DNA of 64,000 nucleotides from Himantopus leucocephalus (lineage: Eukaryota; Chordata; Aves; Charadriiformes; Recurvirostridae), in assembly GCA_003993805.1 (NCBI GenBank), contig RSEF01000020.1:9922439-9986438 (forward strand). The letters run 5' to 3'. Made by a program: the position numbers and the translations under genes. A model generated the notes under the pieces. That model was not told the origin of the DNA. It made no database searches and worked only from the letters and a program-made list of their open reading frames with translations. Position 1 is the stretch's first letter. Every line of letters starts with the position of its first letter. Positions 1-11,960 of this stretch are shown here, in pieces.

Positions 1-340
1 AGGGATGCAGGGAGAGATCCCGAGCGATGGAGGGCGGGATGCCCCGGGGAGCGATGGATGCAGGGAGCGATGCCCGGAGGATGGAGGGCGCAGAGGGGGG
101 AATCGGGGGGGGGCGGGGCAGCCGCGGTGCTGCGCGGTGCTCTGGCGCCCTCTGCTGCTCCGCGCTGCGCACCGCGGCGGGGGCGGGGCGGGGGGGGGGA
201 TGCGGGGAGCAGCGCCCGGTTCACCGCGGTGCCGTGAGTTTGCCGGGGCTCTGCGGGGATGTGAGGCACGGAGGAAACGGGGTGACGGGTGGGGAGGATC
301 TGCCTGAGGACCCCCCACCCCAAACTCCGTCCCGCGGGGA
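1..340. other. GC-rich, CpG-dense block at the left edge
   Basis: This block is very rich in G and CpG, with short GATGC/GGGAGCGATG-type near-repeats and long G runs, and it ends abruptly near 340. It looks like the edge of a CpG island. In the human arrangement the gene beyond COMMD7 is NOL4L, so this could be the edge of that gene's promoter, but I see no NOL4L coding sequence in the window. The short open frames crossing it are what GC-rich sequence gives by chance. Confidence 0.35.
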
Positions 341-410
341 TGCTGAGCCGGGAAAACGGGGCTGCCCCGGCTGGTGGTCCCTGGGGAACGCTGCTTGCTC
401 TCACCCACCC

Positions 411-461
411 ACCCAGACCCCGCATCCCACCCAGACCCCGCATCCCACCCAGACCCCGCAG
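411..461. repeat. 18-bp tandem repeat, about 2.8 copies
   Basis: The unit ACCCAGACCCCGCATCCC is repeated head to tail, starting at 411, 429 and 447, and the last copy is incomplete. It is a short local minisatellite with no coding role visible. Confidence 0.85.
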
Positions 462-3400
462 CCATGGGGTGAGTGTGCAGGGACAGTCCCCATCCCTGGG
501 CGATGGTGGGTCTGGCCAGCCCGGTGGTGCTGCGAAGCAGTGTCCCAGCAAGGGAAGGGTCCTTGACCTTGCTTGCTGCTCCCAAATTTTCACGCGGGAA
601 GGGGAGCAGTGCCATGGTGCCTGTGGGTAGCAGTGCTCCCAGCGGTCTCGGTCAAGCAACACCTCCTGTCCGCAAGCTGGAAGTGCCCGGTTCGTTATTC
701 ACCATCCCGCTCACCACTGGCATAAAACAAAGCTTAGGGGAGGATTTGGGCTCAGCCGCCGATGGGGACGCGTGCGGTCCTTCCTCGGGCTGCTGCCCCA
801 AAACCCAGCCCAAAGGCACCATGTGCGAGGGCTGGCGCTGCCTCAGGGCTCAGCGCTGACAGGGATGTGGGGGATGCTCTGAGAGGGGGGGTGCTGCGGT
901 GCAGGGGCTGGCACGGGGGCTCCTCGGCTGGTGTTTTGCAGCAGCCGATCACCACTGGGACTTGTTAAGAGGGTGCGTTCAAACAAAGCTATTCCCCAGT
1001 GGTGCGAGAAGTCTCAGCAGCACAAGGGTTAACCTTGCTTTCCCTCTCTTTCCATGGCGAACTCGGGTGGCGTGGTTGGGATAACCTCGTTAGCGGCTGC
1101 GCTGCGGCAGCGATGCCCCTGGGACAGAGCAGCCCTATAAAATGGAGCTGTGCGCTGCGGGGGAGCGTTGGGAAATGGTAGCTAAGCTGCCTCGGCGAGC
1201 GGCTGGCAGGGCGCTCCCCCCGCCACGCATGACCCTGCGGCCGCTCAGGGTGTCACAGAGGGGAGCAGCTGGACCAGGGTAGTGGGGACGGGGTGGGTTT
1301 GTCATGGCGGGTCCGGGTGCTGGTAACGAAGCTGTGCCTGCAAGGGAAGCGATTGCAATCAGTCCCGGGTAGGGCTGCCCCAGGGGTGCCGGGTGCTGTG
1401 AGGGGCGAGTCCAGCGCCAACCTCAGAGCCTGGGGGGCTCCTCTCTGGGCTGGGTTCCGAAATGCCCCCTGAGACTTGGCTCTTCCTCAGCCACCGCAGA
1501 GCGGGTGCTCAGGGCTGGGGTCAAGGCTGGCAACGTGGGTGCACACAGGCACCTTGGCACCAGCCATCAGGGCATCCATGTTGTGCCAAGCGCCCAGCCC
1601 CAAGCCCACAGTCCCGCAGTGGCGTCTGGGGAACCCCAGTGATCCCCTCCTGGTCGGCTGCTTCTCGGATGGGCTGGTGAGCTCCTGCTGCCCTTCTCGG
1701 GGCTGGTACTGGCGCTGGTGCCCAGGAATTGTTTGCTGCCTCTGCCATTGTGCCACAGGCCCTGTTTCTGGTGGCCACCTCCCGGTGCTGCAGGAGAAGA
1801 TGGGTTCCTTATGCCTCAGCATTCATTCCCTCTGCTGATCGACAGCCTGCGGTCTGGCTGAGCAACCCCAATTGTTCCCAGTGTGCCTGGACAAAGAAGT
1901 GCCTAGAGAGATGGCAAGGCTTAGGAGAAGAGGACACGCTAGGAATATTTCCACTGCCTTGGACACCACCAGTTTTCCTCCCCGCCTCCTTTCCTGCAAG
2001 ACTGGGAGGCAGCAGCTCAGTTTCACAGGCAGGGTGGGATGCCTCCCCACATGTCCCAAGCAGGGTGGGCGCAGGAGAAGCCTGTCCCAAGGCAGACTGG
2101 GCCTTGGGGAGTGTGTTCCTGGGGAGTGTCCCCTCAGCAACACCACAGCACTGCACTGAGCACTGCGCTCGCCCGTCCGCTCCCGGTAAGGGATGCAAAC
2201 GCCGAGGGCCTCTCCTTGGAGCATGGGCCATGGGAGCCCCAGGGGTAGCCACATGCACCCCCTGCAGGTCCCTGTCCTCAGGGACTCATGTGGCACCGCA
2301 GGGTGGTGGCTCTGCCCTGGGGCCTCCTATGTGCTCAGGACTGCCATTCCCAGGCAGACAAATACATTTTGGGAGCTGCGGTTTGCAACTGATGGTTTTG
2401 TGCAGTGACAGCCTGGGTGCTGCATGGCCCCAAAACCTGGAGGAACTGGGGAGGGGAACGGTGAGGGGTGAGGAGGGGCAGGACTGGCTTCATCAGCCAC
2501 GCTGCTCTGTGCGGGATTAACGCTGTCATGGAGGCAATGCCTTTTCCTTTCCCCCAGGGCCGGCGTTCAGCTGCGCCAGGTCTGAGAGCACCTGCACACG
2601 CTGCTGCACCCTCACCGCAAGCTGCGGGCTTTGCCTGGCATGGGGCTCACCTCCGGGCTGATGTTAGGACCGTTGCCCGCTCGCTCTTCTCCCCAGCTCG
2701 TCTCGCCCGCCATGGCTCATTCCCAGCTGTTGGCCAGCCCCAAGATTTGTTGCCCTGTTTCGCAAACAGGAAAGCTGGGACAGGGATAAAGACTGAGCTT
2801 GCAAAGTCCTTGGCATGGGGCGGCTCCCAGCGAGGTCTGCGAAAGCCGAGGGTTCCCGCAGGAGCTCTGCCGGTTCTCACGCGACCTGCTCAAGGTCAGG
2901 CAGAGCAGGCAGCGAGCCCCGGTTCCTTCCTTCCCCGCCGGCCCGCGGGCTCGAGGCGGGAGCGGAAGCGGAGCCTGCGTCTGCTCCACCACCTCCGAGC
3001 AGGGGGAGGGCGGCAGGCGCCGCTGAGGCTTTTGTTCTCGGGGCTTGGAGGGCTCCTTCACACGTGAAGGGAACAGCATTGCCATTTCCAGTGGGGAGAA
3101 GATGCCGCATCCGAACGCATCCCGGCTCCCTTGGTCATTAGCATCTGCCAGGGCTGAGAATCACAACTGCGTTGAATCGGTGCCGGGAAGTGACAGACCC
3201 CTCTGAATCTCTGGTGTGGTTTCGCAGGAGTCTGGCAGGGATGAGTGTGTGGGATGCCCGGGAGCACAGGACCCATTGCAGCCTGGCTCCTGGGGACCGC
3301 TCTGCCACGTTCCCTGGGTTCAGGACAGACTGCCCAGCAGTCCGGGGTGTAATAAGGTTGTCCCTGAAGTGGCAGCGGGTCCCCACTGCAGTGAGCGGGG

Positions 3401-5780
3401 CTGCATGAGCATCTAAGCACGCGAGGGGGTGGCTGTGCTGCGGCTTCACCACGGCAGAGCTGCTCCTGCCCCGCTGCAGCCCCCACGCTCGGGGTGTGCT
3501 GCAGCCGGGAGAGCCCATGTCTCCCCCCGCAGCGGGGGCCTGGACAGGAACGAGGGAGCAGCGGCACGGCCACCCCCAGAGGAAATGGGCCGGGAAAGTC
3601 CTCGGGGAGGCAAACCGCTGCAGGAGTACAGTTAGCTTCACCCCAAGCTGTAAGAGGCCCCTGTTTCCCCTGCGCCCGCTGTCCCGTGGAGATTAGCTCT
3701 CGGCTGGCTGGGCTTGACGGGCAGCCGGAAGAGGCAGCGTGCGCCGAGCACCGCGGGGCCGCCCGGAAAGCCGGGCAAAACGCGCACGGTGGCAGCCCCT
3801 TCCCTCCCAGCTGCGGCTCGGTCCCCGCTCAACCCTCCCCGCGGCTGTGCCAGGCTGCGCTCGCTGAGTGCTGGTGGGGGGGTCCGGGCATTCGCTATCA
3901 CCCTGTGTGCTGGCGGGGAAGCCGGGGCCATGCTGCGCGGGAAAGGCACGGCTGTCGTGCTGTGTTTCCCAGTGCCTGGCCGGCCCGATCGCGAGGGTGA
4001 CCCCATTCCCCCACGTTTGGCATCGCCCTGTGCCGGTGCTGCCAGAGCCGGCTCCCTCCCGGTGCCCCATCCCCACCACGGCTGCCAGCTCAGCTCATGC
4101 ACAGCCAAGTGCGTGGGATGAAAGGGCGCTCCCGGGGTACCGGGGACTGCTGGTGGCAGCACGAAGGTCACGCCACGTCCCGGCAGTGTGGCGGCAGCAC
4201 TCTCTAATGCCGCTGATCAGAGATGCCCATGGGGATTGCGGAGCAGCATGGAGGTGACCCCTGCGCTTGGGGTCAGCGGGCCGCGGCGTGCGTCAGCCCC
4301 GAGCGGCTTAATCCCAACTGGGCAGGAGGAGGAGCGCGGCGGGGCGGCGGATTCCTGACCCACAACTGAGCCTGGCATCTTCTCCGGCATCACTGCGGTC
4401 CACCTCCCGCCGTAACCAGATAGGGTTGAGTGGTGCCGCCCTGGCACCAGGAGAGCAAGCAGAAATAATAGGAACAGGCAGCAGAAAACATATGGCAGAA
4501 AAATTCCTTTTGTCTTGAAAAAGCAGCCCTTTGGACTTTTTCTTCCTCCCTGAAATAGCTTTTCCTGCCACCCAAAAGGAGATGGAATATTCTGCAGAAC
4601 TTTATTTCAAAGAAATTTTTTTTTTTTTACATTTACCGTAATCATGTGACAAAGCTTGAAATGCTTGTGAACGGCCTGATTCGTGGGAAAATAAATATGC
4701 AAATACTGTCCACAGGTTTGCAGTGGGATTCCCCGAGCTGTTTCCCAAACACACGGCTCAGCCTATACTCGTATCGGTTCTAGCTACGCACACAGGACCG
4801 CGTGAAACGCAGTGCAGAAGATAGCTGGGTTTTCCGCAAGCTGAAAACCTGCGGGTAAAGCTGTGAGTTACAGGGAGCTTTGCACTGCCTTTCTCACAGA
4901 AACTGACTTTTTGTGCATGGCTTTAACTGGAAGCAGATGCAGACACAGGCAGCCGTAGTGCTGCTTGTCCCACAGCAGACTTGTAGGATGCCGCAGGACA
5001 GTGAATTAGTTCAGGTGCAGCCTGGAAACAGAGATGATCTTGTCGGTATCTTGCCCGGTGCTGCAGTTTATTCCCTCCACTGTGACCGCCAAGTGTGTCA
5101 GGGACACAGAGGTGCCCCGGGAAATCCCGGTGGTGGAAGGAGTGTGCTGTAAGAGGGAGCTTCATTCAGCTCTGTGCCATGGGAGGAGGCTCCAGCGAGC
5201 TCGGGCTGCCAAGAAGCACTGGACAATTAAACAGTCTGGACATGGGAGGAACCTCGGTGAACATAACATCTTCCACTGCCCCCGTGTCAGGTCAGGGGCA
5301 CCCGTCTGCTTCCTGACGAAGAGGTCATCCTCGCTGTTAGACAACTGAGGAGTTGAGCTAATGGCACTTTGTGGGGTTTGGATGTATGTCCATGCGGAAA
5401 CGGGCTGGATCTACCTGTGCGGTGTCACACAAACTGCCGATTAAAGAGCTGCTTGCTAGAGCCCAGCGCACACAAACCACGTTTATCTAGTCACCCCTGA
5501 GGTGTTTTTTTCCCTGTGCACAGAGGCAGCTCTTTGGTTGTTTAAGATTTAAAATCATCCACCGCTGAGATACTTTTCCATAATGGGGCGCAATTGGGAA
5601 GGACATAATCAATCCATTTCTCAATACAAGAGAAGTGAGAGGCTTGGAAGCGAGCGTTAAGTGATTCCCCAGGCTAGGTGCTCTCCTCGCTCCCTTGTCC
5701 TCTCTGCTTAATTCTTCCAAGTTTGAAAGTTATTCTTGGCTTCTGTTTCTCTTTTTCTCTAAAAAATCAAATTCTGATAC
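462..5780. other. Intergenic sequence, no gene recognised
   Basis: I found no exon chain, conserved protein segment or RNA gene on either strand. Composition shifts from GC-rich (up to about 4,400) to AT-richer with a poly-T run near 4,610-4,630. One octamer-type POU motif, ATGCAAAT, sits at 4,697-4,704 and could be chance. The region probably holds the 5' flank of the next gene to the left plus intergenic DNA downstream of COMMD7. Confidence 0.5.
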
Positions 5781-5803
5781 AAATGGAGCAGGATGGGAAT
5801 GCG

Positions 5804-5809
5804 TTTATT
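5804..5809 (-). terminator. COMMD7: COMMD7 poly(A) signal (AATAAA on the minus strand)
   Basis: TTTATT on the plus strand reads AATAAA on the minus strand, 282 bases beyond the COMMD7 stop codon. This predicts cleavage at about 5,780-5,790 and a 3' UTR of roughly 300 bases (about 5,785-6,090). Confidence 0.7.
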
Positions 5810-6090
5810 TCTTTGCTATTTTAATACAAGTATCCACATATTTCTGACCACAATTTCTCATAACAGTACAAAAAACCAGATGAGTAGACTTGTAGCTTCT
5901 TTGAAACACTTGCCAAAGTTTCAGGTTCTGAAGGATTGATGGGTCCTTCTGGGCCGTGACACTACTGCTCGTTGCACAGCCTTGTCTTCTCTTATCAGGG
6001 CATTATAGTCAGCCGGGAAAGAGCAGATCTGCAGGCCCACAAGGAGAAATTAAACATCCTGGACAGATGTCGGGTCAGGCCCATGCAGTT

Positions 6091-9000
6091 TCAGCTGAAG
6101 CTTTCCAGACTGGTCTTGACCCGTTCCATTTCATGTAGAAAACTGTAGAACTGGGGCAAAGTTAACTCTGCAGAAAAAAAAAAAAAAGGCATAAAGTCTT
6201 AGATTTCAGGGTACACTTCCAACATTGGAAAAGCCATCATGGTGCTACTACGGAGCAACTTGTGTTCACCTAAGCTAGGCAGGATTAGACACTTCGTCTC
6301 TCGGCAGCTGTTTCTTCACACTAGCTGGGCTGCATGGGGGGGCTCTGGGCTGGGATTCTAACAGCAACTGACACTTGGGAGTTGTTTACTTTCATCTGCC
6401 ATGCTCCTCTGACCGCTTTTCACGGCTGCACGGCGTATCTATATTTACTTACGCAAAGATGTGAAGACTGCCCAACAGTCGGTGTTCCTAAATACTTCTG
6501 GAGTGACTGCAGCGGGGCGAGGCCAGGGCAGGAGCAGCCGCAGCATCCCCCAGCGATGCTCTCGCAGTGACCCCTGCTGGGTCTGCACCCAAAGCTCCCC
6601 CACCTCCAGCAACAACCGGGAGCTCTGAACTGCCGCTCCACTTTTGCGTACACAAATGCTTGCTTCTTTTCCAGAACTGTTAACTCACCTATATATACGT
6701 TTTCCATTTGGCTCCCTTTTTTAATCACCAGCTTCAGCTTAAGGGAAGAAAAAGCAGAGGTATTTTAATTCAGAGAGACCTGTATTCTGAGCACCATGAA
6801 AAGACACAAATACAGGAGTCTGCTGTGAGTTTCAGATGGGCAGACTGCTGCAAAGCACACATGTCTTTGACAGGCTTTTTGGGAAGTGTCACTGTAGGAA
6901 TAGATTCCTTAGGCATTGGGAGGATCTCTGGAAGTCTTTATAAATGATCACATTCCCCCTCCCTCTCCATGATAGCATGACCTTTGCTAGATTGAGGTTT
7001 TTGAACAGCTTTTCAGAGTGGGCTACACTTCTGTGATACATGATGTCTTCAGAAGAGAAACAAATAGCAGTGTGCCTGCTATCTGCTGGCAGTTGCACTC
7101 AGAAGACTGAAGCAGATGCACTGTTGCAGAGCTTGTTCCTGTGAGATCTAGCTTTCCGCTAGTTTCTCTCACAGCCAGTACTTCCCCCATGCCTGGCTGT
7201 AGCTTGTTCCTCAACTGCACTACAACCTGAACTCTCTGATGTAGGAGATTTACCTGTAAGAAGATACTTCCCACTTTTTCCAGTTCACTGCTCCCAGCAG
7301 TCACTGTGAGTCAGAAAGAAAAGAAGGGAGATAATCTGTTAGCTAAACTGTGAAATAAAAAGTTATTTAGCTGAGAGCTGCTGTTGGGTTTCCCAACCCG
7401 TTCTGTTTACGTTTTAGCTCTGTTACCTCCAAACTTCCACTCCATATCTATCAGCTGGTTAATCATCAGCGTCTGACCAACAGCCAAGCGTGTTAGGGTG
7501 GGGGAATTCACCTTCCACTGCAAGAGCAAAAGACACACAAGCAATCAATTCAGAGAGGCCTCTATTTATGTTACTTGTAATTTCAACACAAGTCAGAAAC
7601 GAGGGAGACTGATGGCAGAAGCCCAAAGTGGAGGTGTGCAAAGGGGCAAGCTAATGTGGTCGGGAGGGTTTTCAAAGATGTTTGAGTCCTGCTAGGATTT
7701 CCATCTGCCTTGTCACTTTTGTAAATGAAACACACTGTTTTTGTTTTAACACTGGTTCAGTGTAACAATATCTGCGCAAAAAGTCATGTGTTCATGTAAC
7801 TGCATGACCCCAGGGCTCAAGGCATGCAAAGCAGGAAAACAATCAAATGAAAGCCACATAGAAGTGGAGGATTCACTAAACTGATTAGGTAGAGGCCATG
7901 GCATTAGACAAAGTTATCCTTGTCAGTTATCTGTTCAAAATTCTGAGCTGGTTTTGAAGAAAATACCCACAGTGCTGACACATCTCAGCAGCCCAGTGGG
8001 GTTTTACAAGTTCCCACTCAAAGACTGACATTTTGTTAGCTTAGAGACAAGCAAAAATGTATTAATACCTGTTCTGCAAAATAACTGGCTTTCTCTTCAC
8101 TGAGGCCTGTGGGAGAAACCATATGAGATTACTATATGTGATAAATATTAATTATCTTTTATTTAGTGAAAGTCAGGTGACCTACCTAGAGCAATAAAAT
8201 CTGCCCTGACTTGTTCGGAAGACAGATTCCTCTTCAGGGCACCTGAATAAACAATCCAAGGAAGAAAAATCACTTTTTACTGAGTCAAAGCAATCTTTAC
8301 TGAGTCAAATAAATGCTGGGACGGAGACCTTGCGATAGAAAGCTTCTGTTCTTGGACTGTGTTTTGAAACAAACCACAGCTCGTCAAGATAGGAAATACA
8401 GTTGTGCCTGCCGGTACCTTTGCAGATGCCCAGTGCTTTAAAAGTCAGGGCGATGGAAGTGCCTGGGAGAGAGAGGGAGAGATTTCATTGCAGGTATCCA
8501 TGGAAACAGCAGCAGCGGTTGTGTTTTGAAGTTGCTGCTTTCCCTCCTATAGAAGCTTTGCTTGTTAAAGGAGAACTGTTAAGGCTGGCAGGCTACTAAT
8601 TTGACCTACCTGCTGTGTTTTGGATTATGGGTGTGAACGTGTGCATATAACACTTTCCCCTGCTGTGCCTGCCTCCTTTGTTCTGGGGCACAGGCAGCAC
8701 ATGGAAGTTTACAAGGATTCTGTTCTCTAAAGCCAAGAGCAGGAATCTCATAAATTCAAAGAGACTGCCAGTCCCACGTGGCTTTCCGTCTGCGTAGCGC
8801 ATAGGCAAAGTTATCTGCTGTAATCTGTTCCGATAGCGTCTGTGGCATCCCAGAGCTAACGAAAAGTTACAACGGGATTGGAGCCAGCGCACACAAACAG
8901 GAACAACGAGACCGAGTGCGCCTAGGCTAGAATCAGGAAGGGAGAAAATGCCGGTTCCACATTAAATACCCCCATGACAGTTGTAGGAAAGGAAATTATC

Positions 9001-11717
9001 CAGTGCTACTCCTGGACAGAAGAAATGGCTTGAAGTAGTGGAATGAAAGTTTAGACCAAATGCAGAAAACAGTTGTGCACGGCTTCACTGCTGTGAAGAA
9101 AGCTATGGGAAACCCAGGATGGAAGGATAATAGCAAGGGACTATTAATAACAAGAAGGATCAATGGGATGAACGTGCAATGGAGGCGTTTGATGCATTAT
9201 CATGTCAAACGGCAGCCACATCATCACAGTAATCTCATAAAGTGCTGGAGTCTGGGGTATTCAAGGGGAATCCTCCTGCCCCTCTTCCCCAGTATTTATG
9301 AATGAGAAACTGCTGGGCACATAAATGTTTTTCTAAAACGAGACTGCAAGGACAAATGTCTCCCTTACATGGCCTAGAACCATGCTGGTTTCCAGCCCAC
9401 TCTAGAGGGGTGTGTATGCTGTCTTATCTGTCTCAAACAGCACTTGTCCTTGTAGAAATTAAAGCACTGGGTCACTTGGATGGAAGTTCCTACAAAGACT
9501 TAGTGCCAACATAAGGCTGCGCCTGTCTGGCAAAAACAGATTTACACGCACAAGTTAAACCAAGCACTGTCACAGTGTTGTGCTTACATTTAATGTATAG
9601 ATATTTAAGTGAGTTAAGCCTGTGAAATGTGTGTGCAGACAGGGTGTAAAGAATACAAAGCCCGAGTCACCAAACAGGGACATTTCAACACGAGAATTTC
9701 TGATTCTTAAATGCTAAGCCATTTATTAGCTACTGTTAGCACTTATTGTGCAAGCCAAGTGCACTGCAGTTCTGAAGACACACTTTAGCAGCATGCAGGA
9801 ATGGACGCAATAGTTCTGGCCTGAGGGTAGCATATGCAAATGTATCACTTACCATTAGGTACCAGAAGAATACTTTTGACAATGTTTTTCAGGGGGCCCA
9901 AGCTGATTTTATTCATGGTGGCAAAGTCTGAGAGCTGAGTCAGAAACCTTTCTACCTGCTCAAGAGAAAGAGCAGCGACACAATCTTATCTCTGCATGTT
10001 TCTCACCAGAGAGCTGCATTCATACACTTCTTGGAGTTCTGCACATGCCTTACCTCCTTGGGCTCTGTTAGAAAGCGGAAGAGCACTTCAGTCAGCGCTG
10101 AGAATTGCTGTGAAGGAAGAGGACAGTGTTATGGAGTTGGGCACGCATCATTTCTCAGCACTTTGCCACCCTCACCACCACCATGACCACACTGATGCAG
10201 CTCCACCTGCCCCCAGTACATTGGTCCCAGAGTTCGACCTCCAGTGCTGGTAAGGTACCCCAGTCCTTGGCATTACAGGATGCCTATGGATGGGATTTGC
10301 TCATGGATGCTTTTCAGAGACTCTCAAAGGGTTTGAGCAGCTGGCACTGCACGGGGCTTTTGTGACCCTTGGCTAATCAGAAGCTGCTGTTCTGTCCTGT
10401 GTAATCCAAAAACTGTGAGTGGGAAAAGATGCGAACGCCTCTGTTTCACAAACCCCATGAGGTAACCAGACTAACTCTGGAAAGGAAAAGAACTGGTTAA
10501 AGGTCTAGTCGCTGCCTTCAGTTTTCTGAGTGTGCAGCTGGCAGGGCTGGAGAACCTGCCTGTAGGGCAGAGCACCACCACCCTCCCTCCTCTGTGGGCA
10601 CTGGCTGTGACCTTCTGGGTATGGCTGGCTGGTCCACTGCTGCACATGGCTCATCCTGTCCTACCCTCGTCATCAGCCATGTAACAGAGATGGCAGTTAC
10701 CCACAGTTCTGGCAAGCTAAGCTAAAAAAGCTACAGCTCTTCCACTAACTTCAGCGTGAGCTGAACCAGCTTCTGCGACGTGGCTGTACACCCAGTGTGT
10801 TGGCGACCCGAAGGCAGATGTGTACCGCTGACCGGGACAGAAGGGTGGCAGGGTGGCAATCACAACCCCAACGCTGTGCAGCCCCACCGAGAAAAAACAG
10901 TGCTCGACAGGACCCTACAGCCCACACAGGGTGCGACATGAGCCCCTCCGTTACCCGGAGTGCCTTGCGGCCTGAAAAACAGGCTCCTGCTGTGTGCAGG
11001 GCTCACCCGGCCAGGTGCGGGGCTGTGCCGCTGAGCATGGGGCCACGCTCTGCAACCCTGCCCCAGACACCAGAAAACACGGTTCCCTTCTGGAGCAGGC
11101 TGAGACCCAGCAGGGACCCTGGCACCGGGGCCTGGAGGTCTGACCGGGCCCAGTACCGGGGCTACTCTGGGGCTACAGGGCCTGACCAGGCCCAGTACCG
11201 GGGTGCTCTGGGCACGCAGGGCCTGACAGGGCCCGGTACTGGGGCTGCTCTGGGGGTACAGAGCCTGGAAGCTGATGGGGACCAGTACTGGGGTGCTCTG
11301 GGGGTGCAGAGCCTGACTGGGCCCAGTACTGGGGTGCTCTGGGGGTGCAGAGCCTGACTGGGCCCAGTACCGGGGCTGCTTCAGGGCTGTGGGGCCTGGA
11401 GGCCCAATGGCGCCCGGTACCGAGGCTGCTCTGGGGGTGTGGGGCCTGCTGGGCCCGTCGGGGCCCGGTACCGGAGCTGCTGCGGGGCCGGCTGGGCCCG
11501 GCACGCCGGGTTGTGGCTCGCCCCGCCTCCGGCTGCGGCTGCCCGGGAGCCGTCGGCCCCGCGGCATCCCGGGCCGGGGCTGCTCCCGCGGCCGCTCCCC
11601 GCCCTCCCCCGGCCCGGCCCGGCCCGGCCCCACCTGGGCGCTGAGCTGGTTGAGGTTGTGCATGTCGCCGCTCACCGCCTCCGGCACCGGGTCGCGGGTG
11701 AAGTTGAGCAGCCCCAT
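6091..11717 (-). CDS. COMMD7: COMM domain-containing protein 7 (nine coding exons)
   Basis: COMMD proteins assemble with CCDC22/CCDC93 into the Commander complex for endosomal recycling, and COMMD7 is also linked to restraining NF-kB. Coding exons in transcript order are 11717-11634, 10107-10054, 9955-9853, 8242-8186, 8106-8069, 7517-7427, 7303-7254, 6737-6689 and 6167-6091. All have AG/GT borders and consistent phases. They total 603 bases, giving 200 residues, the same length as human COMMD7. The protein starts MGLLNFTRDPVPEAV. The helical N-terminal domain is followed by the C-terminal COMM domain at about residues 133-197, including MEWKFG at 137-142, the segment GSSELEKVGSIFLQ (146-159) and the final LTLPQFYSFLHEME stretch. 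No frameshift or missing exon is seen. It is transcribed divergently from DNMT3B, 7 kb away. Identity is very secure from both sequence and synteny. Confidence 0.96.
8281..8307. promoter_or_regulatory. Paired AP-1 consensus sites in a COMMD7 intron
   Basis: Two perfect TGAGTCA heptamers lie at 8,281-8,287 and 8,301-8,307, inside a direct repeat of TTTACTGAGTCAAA. They are 20 bp apart, about two helical turns, just upstream (in gene sense) of the COMMD7 exon at 8,242-8,186. Perfect spacing and duplication suggest a possible intronic enhancer element, but no function is shown by sequence alone. Confidence 0.4.
11124..11480. repeat. GC-rich minisatellite, roughly 41-bp unit, about 8 degenerate copies
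   Basis: A unit containing GGGCCCAGTACYGGGGYTGCT followed by CTGGGGGTGCAGAGCCTGAC recurs about every 41 bases across the first intron of COMMD7, beside exon 1. Several copies are nearly identical (for example those around 11,280-11,370), while outer copies are diverged. Because the unit has few stop codons, it produces long spurious open frames on both strands. Confidence 0.85.
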
Positions 11718-11960
11718 GGCGGCGGCCGCGGCTCCGCCCGCCCCGCCCGGCCCCGGCGCCGGCGCCCGCCTCAGCCTGAGCATTGGCGGCCGCACTTTCC
11801 GCACCGCCGCCGCCACCGGCCCCGCACCGCACCGGGGCAGGGGGGCGGCTGAGGGCACCCGGTGGGGCTCCCGCCGCCCTCCGTGCCCTGGAGGAGCCGC
11901 TCGGCCCGGCCCATGGCGGCCCCTGCGGCCGCAGCGGCGGTGCTGGCGGAGCCCCTCGTT
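11481..11960 (-). promoter_or_regulatory. COMMD7: COMMD7 CpG-island promoter
   Basis: This dense CpG sequence surrounds the COMMD7 start codon at 11,717-11,715 and extends upstream in gene sense. There is no TATA box at a useful position. It has the look of a housekeeping CpG-island promoter. The exact transcription start cannot be fixed from sequence. Confidence 0.6.
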
